Positions 57,567 to 64,000 of a DNA stretch of 64,000 nt are shown here, piece after piece. Below the pieces are notes generated by a model, which had not been told where the DNA came from, made no database searches, and was given only the letters and a program-made list of their open reading frames with translations. The stretch covers positions 3,516,094 through 3,580,093 of the forward strand of contig NZ_KZ614144.1 of NCBI RefSeq assembly GCF_002884445.1, written 5' to 3'. Position numbers and translations under genes: made by a program. Each line of letters begins with the position of its first letter. The stretch's first letter is position 1. The stretch is from Paenibacillus castaneae (GTDB lineage Bacteria; Bacillota; Bacilli; Paenibacillales; Paenibacillaceae).

Positions 57567-60500
57567 TTACACGTTTTCGGCAGCGCTCGGTTTCTTCTTG
57601 CGGTGCAGAAATTCATATACGACTGGCACAATAATGAGCGTGAGCAATGTTGAGCTCGTCAAACCGCCAATTACCGTTACCGCCATTCCTTTAGAGATCA
57701 GACCGCCAGATTCGAAGCCGAATGCGAGCGGCAGCAGAGCGCCGACAGTCGCAATCGCAGTCATTAGGATCGGGCGAAGTCTTGTTCCCGCAGCTTCAAT
57801 CAATGAATCACGGATAGACAAGCCTTCTTTCTCTTTCTGAATAACGCGGTCGATCAGCACGATCGCATTCGTAACGACGATGCCGATTAGCATGAGCGCA
57901 CCAATCAATGCTGTTACACTCAACGTTTCACCTGCAATAAGTAGTCCTACCAAAGCTCCGATAACCGTAAACGGAAGCGAGAATAAGATGGCGAACGGTG
58001 TTAATGCGCCGCCGAAAGTAATAACGAGTACGAGATATACAACCGCAATTGCTGCAAGTATGGCTAGGCCAAGCTGCGTGAACGATTCCTTGATTTGCTC
58101 CGTTACACCGCCCATGTCGATGTCAACGCCTGATGGTAGCTTCATATCGTCAATCGTTGCTTGAAGCTCTTTGGATACTTTTGAAACATCAGAAACGGTT
58201 ATATCAGCAGACACTTGTGCATAAATACGATCATCACGTCTTGTAATCGTGTTAGGCGACTCGCCTTCTTCGATTGTTACCAAATCTTTAATGGCAACTT
58301 CTGTACCAAGCGGTGACTTGATTTTCACATTTTCCAAATCCGCTTTATTCGTATATGTTTTTGTATCTACCTTCACATAAACGTTAAATTCTTCACCGTT
58401 CTTCTCAATTGTCGTCAGCAGCGGACGTTCGCGAACTGGACTTAATGCCATCGCAATTTGCCCTGCAGTCAGGCCATTCTGACTAAGCTTCTCTTGATTA
58501 GCGACTAACCGATATTGCTCGTATGATGCATTCAAGCTGGAATCGATATTTTTCAAATTACTATTTTCTGAAATTTTCGCCATCAACTCGTCAACGACAG
58601 GCTTAAGCGACTTCATATCCGGTCCGTATACAAGCATGGATACTCCCGATCCGCCAAGAGCGCCGCCTGAGAAATCCTGCTGCTTCCACTCGCCTTTGCC
58701 GCCTAGCTCCTGAAGCAATGGAATAATTTTTTCTTTCTCCACTGTGAAATCTTTGAAATCTTCTTTATAGCTGAGGTTAAACAAAGCTTGCTTCGATGCG
58801 CCTGGGCTAAACGGATTTTGTCCGCCAACCGCATATTGGACAACTGCAATACCATTGCGATCAAGAAGCTGTTTCTCCGCTTCGAGCGCCATCTTCTCTA
58901 CTTGTTCAAGTGTTTCGCCTGGTGCTGGATTGTAGGAAACGACCATCGTTTTCTCTTCTTCACTGCCTAGGAAGCTGGCTCCGATGACAGGAACAATGAA
59001 CAAACTGCCGACTAGCATAATGACTGCCAATCCAAAAGCGATTAATTTATGGCTAAGAGACCAGCGAAGCACATCTTTATACCATTCAGCCAAACGGCTC
59101 GGCTTATCATGACTTTTTGCTTTTCCTGGTTTCATTCCTTTACGGAACATCATATGCGCCAGCATAGGAACTACCGTAATGGCAACCAATAGTGAAGCCA
59201 AGAGAGCAAATACGATCGTTAATGCGAAAGGTAGGAAAATTTCACCAATCATTCCCGTTACTAGTGCAAGCGGCAAGAATACCGCTATCGTAACAAGCGT
59301 TGATGCCAATATTGGCACAAACATTTCACGAGTAGCATCCAGAATTAATTCCTTGCCCTTAAGCTTCTCGGTTGAGAGAGCCATCCGCCGGTATACGTTC
59401 TCGATAACGACAATGGAGTCATCGATAACCCTGCCGATCGCGACGGTCATTGCGCCAAGAGTCATAATGTTAAGCGTAATGTTCATGCGGCTCAATATTA
59501 AGAGCGCAATAAGAATAGACAACGGGATCGATACAACAGCTATAATAGTCGAACGAATGTCACGCAAGAATATCATAATGATAATGACAGCGAACAACGC
59601 GCCGATGATCGCTTTGCTTAACATCGTGTGTACGGAATCTTCAATTGGTTTTCCTTGATCCAGAGTTGTAACAATGGACAAGCCTTCGTTCCCATTCTCA
59701 AGCTTTTTTATTTCTTCCTTGACCTTGTTAACGACGTCTACTGTGTTGGAATCAGCGGATTTCACCACATTCAGTCCAATTGCATCTTTGCCGTTTGTAC
59801 GGGAAATTGACTCTGCCTTGCCTACTATGCTCAAATCAGCAATATCCCTGAGCTTGACGCCCGGCATAATAATCAGGTTGTTCAAGTCATCCTCGGTACT
59901 AATATTGCCGTCTACGACAATGGCCTTCTCCGTGTCGCCAAATTCAAATATGCCAAGCGGTACGGATAGTGCTGAGGCTTGAATGATCCCTTTGACCATA
60001 TCTTCGGTCATGCCCATTTGCGCCATCTTATCCTGTTTGAATGCAAGCTCGCCTTCCCTTACATTTTGACCGGATATTTGAATGCTGGCTACACCATCAA
60101 TGCCTTGCAAACGAGGCAGTACATTGTCTTGTACTTCCTTCGTAAGCTGCTCCAGATTCAAATTGTCGTTAGACAAGCTGAGTGCTAGTACCGGGAAAGC
60201 ATTCAGACTAATACGCGATACCGATGGGTTCTGTACGCCTTTCGGGAAAGTAATCTCTGAGAGCACTTTGGTTACTTCCGCTGCTGCTTTATCCATATCG
60301 GTCTCATATGTATATTCAATGATAACCGAAGAAGCATTCTCATAGGATGTGGAGCTAATGACGTTAACGCCTTTCAAATTACGTGTCCGCTGCTCGATCG
60401 GCTTCGTAACCTTCTCCATAATCTCTTCAGGTGCAGCACCGGGATATACCGTCATGACGCTAACAATCGGCACCGTAATATCAGGTATCGTCTCCATCTT

Positions 60501-60599
60501 CATATTCATGCCTGAATACAATCCAGCAAACAATACAAGCAATGTCAAAATCCATAAAGCAAATTTGTTATTAAGCGAAAAACGTATAATGCTCTTCAA
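57567..60599 (-). CDS. RND-family efflux transporter permease (SwrC-like)
   Basis: A 1010-aa resistance-nodulation-division permease with 12 helices and two large outside loops. It starts with MKSIIRFSLNNKFALWILTL. TM4 holds the proton-relay Asp pair in GRVIDDSIVVIENV. The length and layout match Bacillus SwrC (YerP), which exports surfactin and gives self-resistance and swarming, but the substrate here is unknown. The start is TTG with a GAGGAG site 9 nt upstream. It follows the response-regulator gene by 24 nt; kinase, regulator and pump form one operon, so the pump is likely controlled by that system. No MFP adaptor gene is adjacent, as usual for Gram-positives. Confidence 0.93.
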   Translation of the reverse strand: MKSIIRFSLNNKFALWILTLLVLFAGLYSGMNMKMETIPDITVPIVSVMTVYPGAAPEEIMEKVTKPIEQRTRNLKGVNVISSTSYENASSVIIEYTYETDMDKAAAEVTKVLSEITFPKGVQNPSVSRISLNAFPVLALSLSNDNLNLEQLTKEVQDNVLPRLQGIDGVASIQISGQNVREGELAFKQDKMAQMGMTEDMVKGIIQASALSVPLGIFEFGDTEKAIVVDGNISTEDDLNNLIIMPGVKLRDIADLSIVGKAESISRTNGKDAIGLNVVKSADSNTVDVVNKVKEEIKKLENGNEGLSIVTTLDQGKPIEDSVHTMLSKAIIGALFAVIIIMIFLRDIRSTIIAVVSIPLSILIALLILSRMNITLNIMTLGAMTVAIGRVIDDSIVVIENVYRRMALSTEKLKGKELILDATREMFVPILASTLVTIAVFLPLALVTGMIGEIFLPFALTIVFALLASLLVAITVVPMLAHMMFRKGMKPGKAKSHDKPSRLAEWYKDVLRWSLSHKLIAFGLAVIMLVGSLFIVPVIGASFLGSEEEKTMVVSYNPAPGETLEQVEKMALEAEKQLLDRNGIAVVQYAVGGQNPFSPGASKQALFNLSYKEDFKDFTVEKEKIIPLLQELGGKGEWKQQDFSGGALGGSGVSMLVYGPDMKSLKPVVDELMAKISENSNLKNIDSSLNASYEQYRLVANQEKLSQNGLTAGQIAMALSPVRERPLLTTIEKNGEEFNVYVKVDTKTYTNKADLENVKIKSPLGTEVAIKDLVTIEEGESPNTITRRDDRIYAQVSADITVSDVSKVSKELQATIDDMKLPSGVDIDMGGVTEQIKESFTQLGLAILAAIAVVYLVLVITFGGALTPFAILFSLPFTVIGALVGLLIAGETLSVTALIGALMLIGIVVTNAIVLIDRVIQKEKEGLSIRDSLIEAAGTRLRPILMTAIATVGALLPLAFGFESGGLISKGMAVTVIGGLTSSTLLTLIIVPVVYEFLHRKKKPSAAENV

Positions 60600-60623
60600 T
60601 GTGTCCCACTCCTCATTATCTAT

Positions 60624-61313
60624 CTATACTTTGAAACGGTAGCCTACTCCCCAAATTGTGTCGATGTATTGGGGATTAGACGGGTCATGCTCAATCTTCT
60701 CGCGCAGCCTCCGAATATGAACCGTGACCGTAGCTGCGTCGCCATTGGAATCAACACCCCAAATCCGCTCGAACAATTCTTCCTTCTCGAACACCCGGTT
60801 AGGGTGAGAAGCCAGCAGCAGCAGCAGCTCATACTCTTTAGAAGTTAGCATCGCTTCCTTCTCATGAATCATGACTCGCCGAGAAGGCTTGTCAATAACC
60901 AGCCCGCGTATGCGAATCGATTCATCGCGCTCTGCTTTATCTGCAGTCAGCCGCTCATAACGTGCCAAATGTGCTTTCACGCGTGCAACTAATTCACTTG
61001 GACTAAAAGGCTTTGTAATATAATCATCTGCCCCTAGGCCAAGGCCTCTAATTTTGTCGATATCCTCTTTTTTTGCAGTGACCATCAGAATAGGGATATT
61101 GCTCGTTTGTCTAATTTGCCTGCAGATTTCAAAGCCGTCTATTTTCGGCAGCATGACGTCCAGAACAATCAGATCATATTGTTCCTCCAGCGCTTTTTTT
61201 AAGCCAATATCGCCCCTGCCTTCAAGCTCCACTGTATAACCATAGCTTTCCAGATAATCGCGTTCAAGCTCAGCGATGGCTTTCTCGTCTTCAATGATTA
61301 GTATGCTCTTCAT
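60624..61313 (-). CDS. OmpR/PhoB-type response regulator
   Basis: A 229-aa two-domain regulator. The receiver domain (1-118) has the acidic pocket EDE, the phospho-acceptor Asp52 (VLDVMLP), Thr in MVTAKK and Lys in TKPFSP. The C-terminal winged helix (128-229) has LTSKEYELLLLLASHPNRVF and the recognition helix DAATVTVHIRRLREKI. The ATG at 61313 is 6 nt from GGTGG and overlaps the kinase gene by 23 nt. It is expected to be phosphorylated by that kinase and to control the pump operon. Confidence 0.95.
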   Translation of the reverse strand: MKSILIIEDEKAIAELERDYLESYGYTVELEGRGDIGLKKALEEQYDLIVLDVMLPKIDGFEICRQIRQTSNIPILMVTAKKEDIDKIRGLGLGADDYITKPFSPSELVARVKAHLARYERLTADKAERDESIRIRGLVIDKPSRRVMIHEKEAMLTSKEYELLLLLASHPNRVFEKEELFERIWGVDSNGDAATVTVHIRRLREKIEHDPSNPQYIDTIWGVGYRFKV

Positions 61314-62787
61314 GATCATCCACCGCCTTGACGAGCATTGATTTAGGAAGCTTCATACAGAACCTCGCACCACTCTTCTCTGCATTTTCCGCCCATACCA
61401 TGCCGCCATGCCCTTCAATAATTTGTTTGACAATTGCTAGACCGAGACCGCTGCCGCCTGTTTCAGAATTTCGTGATTGCTCTGCGCGATAGAAGCGATC
61501 GAAAATGTACGGTAAATCCTCTTTTTCAATTCCAGGACCCGAATCTTCGATTTCCACTAGAATATGCTCATCCAGCTCCTTCAATCGTACATGAATCTCT
61601 TTCCTGCTCTCCTCTAACTGCTGCCCCATATATTTGATACAATTGTTCAAAATATTAGTAAGCACCCTGCTTAGTTTATCAGGGTCTGCAGCAATCATGG
61701 TCGGATGCATTCCCGAATTCTCATAAATAAGCCGTACCCCGGATTTCTCCAAGTCAAAACGCTGCTCATCCAGAAAATGCTCCATATAACGGCTCATATC
61801 GATCACTTTAAAGTCAAATGCAACAGTTTGCAGATCCAGCTTTGAGAATAGAAATAATTCATCAATGAGTTGGTCCATGTCAGATGCTTTCCGATAAATG
61901 GTCTCCATATATCGAATGCGCTTCTCGTCCGTATTTGCAATTCCATCCATAATGCCCTCTACATAACCTTTTATCGCAGATATCGGAGTTTTTAAATCAT
62001 GTGAAATATGAGAGAGGAGCATTTTGCGGTTTTCTTCATACTGCAGGCTTTGGTCTATGGAATGCTTAAGTCTCACCCTCATATCCTCGAATGCAATACT
62101 GAGCTGACCGATTTCCCCCCTCGTTGTCGCTACGACCTTATGCGTCAGATCACCATCCTTAATCTGGAGAGCAGCAGCTTCAAGCTTCTTAATCGGACGA
62201 ATAATGCTTCGTGAAACGAAGTAAGTCAACAGCAGACTCGTCAAGCAAATGAAAGCTAAGCTGAATAAGGTTCCAACCGGGCGCCAATATATAGGCACCG
62301 TGTCAATTCTTCTCAATAACACGGCTTTGCCCTCGCCACCATCCGGATAGGTCAAATTCATTTCACTTGTTTCATAGCGGAAGGAATTAAAGGCCGCCGC
62401 TTTGGGAGGCTCTTCTAATAACTGCTTCCAGTCTTCATGCGGCGAGGCTTGCTGCAGGAAAGGAGCGACTGAAGTGATCTCACCGTCACGTGATATTAGC
62501 AATCCTGCCCACAATTCTCCGAGCCTATCTTGAATTTCTGTAACGTACTCCTGTTTCTCCAATTCTCCAGCATTGTTGCGCAGCACATAGGACAATTCAC
62601 CGTACACAAGCGCTTGCAAATAGGTTTCATTCTGCTCATTGTCCAAATAATGACGAACATCCTTTAATCCGCCCGCGCTAAAAATAAATAACATAAATAC
62701 ACTCATCAAAATAATTGGGACAAATACCATTGCCAGGTAAGACATGTACAGCTTCACTCGTATGGACAATTTGCTCACGCCTCGCAA
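61291..62787 (-). CDS. Sensor histidine kinase
   Basis: A 498-aa membrane kinase. Two transmembrane helices (about 14-35 and 175-197) enclose an extracytoplasmic sensor of about 140 residues. A HAMP linker (RPIKKLEAAALQIKDGDL) precedes the HisKA domain with the phospho-His in HISHDLKTPISAIKGYVEG, and the HATPase_c domain has the N box (NILNNCIKYM), G1 box (DSGPGIE) and G2 box (GGSGLGLAIVK). It is the first gene of an operon with a response regulator and an RND pump. The start is TTG or GTG (62787 or 62778); neither has a strong site. The signal sensed is unknown. Confidence 0.95.
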   Translation of the reverse strand: MRGVSKLSIRVKLYMSYLAMVFVPIILMSVFMLFIFSAGGLKDVRHYLDNEQNETYLQALVYGELSYVLRNNAGELEKQEYVTEIQDRLGELWAGLLISRDGEITSVAPFLQQASPHEDWKQLLEEPPKAAAFNSFRYETSEMNLTYPDGGEGKAVLLRRIDTVPIYWRPVGTLFSLAFICLTSLLLTYFVSRSIIRPIKKLEAAALQIKDGDLTHKVVATTRGEIGQLSIAFEDMRVRLKHSIDQSLQYEENRKMLLSHISHDLKTPISAIKGYVEGIMDGIANTDEKRIRYMETIYRKASDMDQLIDELFLFSKLDLQTVAFDFKVIDMSRYMEHFLDEQRFDLEKSGVRLIYENSGMHPTMIAADPDKLSRVLTNILNNCIKYMGQQLEESRKEIHVRLKELDEHILVEIEDSGPGIEKEDLPYIFDRFYRAEQSRNSETGGSGLGLAIVKQIIEGHGGMVWAENAEKSGARFCMKLPKSMLVKAVDDHEEHTNH

Positions 62788-62916
62788 AAACTTAAATTGT
62801 GGAGTCTACCGTTATCATAAAGGCTATTTCTAAACGATTTAATATCCTTTTCTTACGAAATTATTACGTTTTTGGTTAATGGAATTAATATTTAACGCCA
62901 TTAACTATTAGTGTGG

Positions 62917-63846
62917 TTACTCTTTTGCTGCTTTCTCACATGGCTTGCATACTAAAGCACTTAATACTAGAATGGTCGACAATATCCAAATGTATGCTGA
63001 CCACAGAGGCAAGGAAAAAGACATCTGATTAGTCAATAGCTTGTAAGCCGCAATAACGGTAAAGAAGACAAAAACAAACCAAATACCTATCGTTATTTTT
63101 TGGGATTGAATAGTCCAGTATAACATCGCGACCATATAAAGGCTCAAAAGAAATGCACTCAGCGGTGCTACAGCCCAAATGCTTATTGAAAAATATTGTC
63201 CTGATAAAATAAGCTTACCTATAAAAAACAAACATGAAAAAAATACAAGCAGCAGCCAATACGGCTTATCTAATGAAGAGGCCACCGTACGGCTTTGCTG
63301 CTTATCGCCATTCTTTCGCCACCGAAACCAGCAGTAAACGATATATAATGCTGGCACAGCTAAGCCAATAACAGACAAGGATAGCTGAAGAATATGATAG
63401 ATTTCATCACCAGCCACCTTTGTCGTTAAAAAAGGCAGCCTTTGTACAAACCAGCCGCCGCTATGCGTCCAATTATCCATGAAGACGTGGGAGTAAAAGC
63501 CAATGCACACAGAAAGCAAAAAGAACAGCCAATCTAAAGGAGCGGCCAAACGCCACGAACGTAAAGAATCCGCTGCAAATCGATTAATTCCCCCAAAGCT
63601 CGGGAGCATATGAGGAAGCGCCGGTTTAATGATGTAATGAAAGGCTATCGCAAATGCAATACACGTTGGCAGCGCGAGCAGAAATAAGCCTTCAAGCGCA
63701 TGACCATTGGAGCGAAACGGCTGCATCGCAATAAAATATTCGATGTCCGGCGCCATGCTCCCCAGAATCAATCCCGTTATGCTTAAAGAAGGCATAACCT
63801 TTTTCAGCGGAGCTGCAAATAAAGGGTGAGATAATGTGAATGGCAT
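62917..63846 (-). CDS. DUF4184-family membrane protein
   Basis: A 309-aa integral membrane protein with about eight helices, matching DUF4184: PFTLSHPLFAAPLKK at the start, then GLILGSMAPDIEYFI, the HALEGLF segment and the FYSHVFMDNWTHSGGWFV motif. The His/Asp-rich motifs resemble the metal-dependent-hydrolase-like membrane proteins of the YfhO/LYZ type, but no activity is known. It starts 13 nt after the signal peptidase I gene stop, so the two are probably cotranscribed. Confidence 0.88.
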   Translation of the reverse strand: MPFTLSHPLFAAPLKKVMPSLSITGLILGSMAPDIEYFIAMQPFRSNGHALEGLFLLALPTCIAFAIAFHYIIKPALPHMLPSFGGINRFAADSLRSWRLAAPLDWLFFLLSVCIGFYSHVFMDNWTHSGGWFVQRLPFLTTKVAGDEIYHILQLSLSVIGLAVPALYIVYCWFRWRKNGDKQQSRTVASSLDKPYWLLLVFFSCLFFIGKLILSGQYFSISIWAVAPLSAFLLSLYMVAMLYWTIQSQKITIGIWFVFVFFTVIAAYKLLTNQMSFSLPLWSAYIWILSTILVLSALVCKPCEKAAKE

Positions 63847-63859
63847 CTGCTACCGTCCC

Positions 63860-64000
63860 CTAATACTCATTGAGCTTGCCAAACTTAGGGATTGGCCATA
63901 GTCTAAATACTGCTTTTCCTTCGATACTCGATCTTGCAATAGGCCCTATCTCGCGGCTGTCCATACTGTGTTCCCGATTATCTCCCATTACAAACAGCTG
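63860..64000 (-). CDS. Signal peptidase I, 3' end (cut by window end)
   Basis: Only the last 46 residues are in the window. The segment [18 protein letters not shown] is the C-terminal conserved box of type I signal peptidases (GDNRxxSxDSR), which cleave signal peptides from exported proteins at the outer face of the membrane. The catalytic Ser and Lys lie outside the window. The frame ends at TAG 63860-63862. Confidence 0.95.
   Translation of the reverse strand, partial: QLFVMGDNREHSMDSREIGPIARSSIEGKAVFRLWPIPKFGKLNEY

Overview
The window looks like a chromosomal segment of a low/mid-GC Gram-positive bacterium, most likely Paenibacillus or a close relative. The support is strong AGGAGG-type ribosome-binding sites with frequent GTG/TTG starts, a T-box upstream of an aminoacyl-tRNA synthetase gene, a LexA box of the Gram-positive type, thioredoxin-type ArsC, Amj, VanW, DUF3889 and DUF3885 proteins, an SLH-domain remnant, and a large secreted modular glycosidase with cohesin-like and dockerin modules. 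The genus is an inference from gene content. No rRNA, tRNA, CRISPR array, prophage or intact insertion sequence was seen.

Layout. 1-1.2 kb: 5' part of an arginyl-tRNA synthetase gene (minus strand) behind its T-box and promoter. 1.2-5.7 kb: small metabolic genes (Gfo/Idh/MocA-like oxidoreductase, isochorismatase-fold protein lacking the catalytic Cys, arylamine N-acetyltransferase, rhodanese, DinB-like) and a decayed SLH fragment. 5.7-19.0 kb: a tight eight-gene minus-strand cluster coding for an exported GATase-like protein, an ABC-2 ATPase and permease, a coiled-coil/Gly-Ser membrane protein, a MoxR AAA+ ATPase, a DUF58 protein and two large BatA/VWA-type membrane proteins. 19.2-28.6 kb: mixed small genes, including VanW, the lipid II flippase Amj, YnfA, a purple-acid-phosphatase-like protein with altered metal motifs, cupin, and two P-loop kinases.

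28.7-33.8 kb: two ABC exporters, each with a cytosolic N-terminal domain and a zinc ribbon, flanking a DUF1854 gene. 34.0-34.2 kb: a short gene behind a promoter that contains a LexA box. 34.3-40.8 kb: stalk-domain protein, DUF3885, VOC protein, BNR-repeat protein, and an SgrR-type regulator divergent from an MFS transporter. 40.8-43.1 kb: a dispersed-looking repeat pair, then an arsR-arsB-arsC arsenic-resistance operon. 43.2-47.2 kb: a 1333-residue secreted GH2 enzyme.

47.6-57.4 kb: SDR reductase, flavin-dependent oxidoreductase, nucleotidyltransferase, a frameshifted exported-protein gene, an HExxH protein, a secreted four-repeat protein, DUF1254 protein, Nudix and GNAT enzymes. 57.6-62.8 kb: a histidine kinase-response regulator-RND efflux operon. 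62.9-64.0 kb: a DUF4184 membrane protein just downstream of a signal peptidase I gene cut by the window edge.

The parts most worth a second look are the MoxR/VWA/ABC cluster, the zinc-ribbon ABC pair with DUF1854, and the LexA-controlled small gene.
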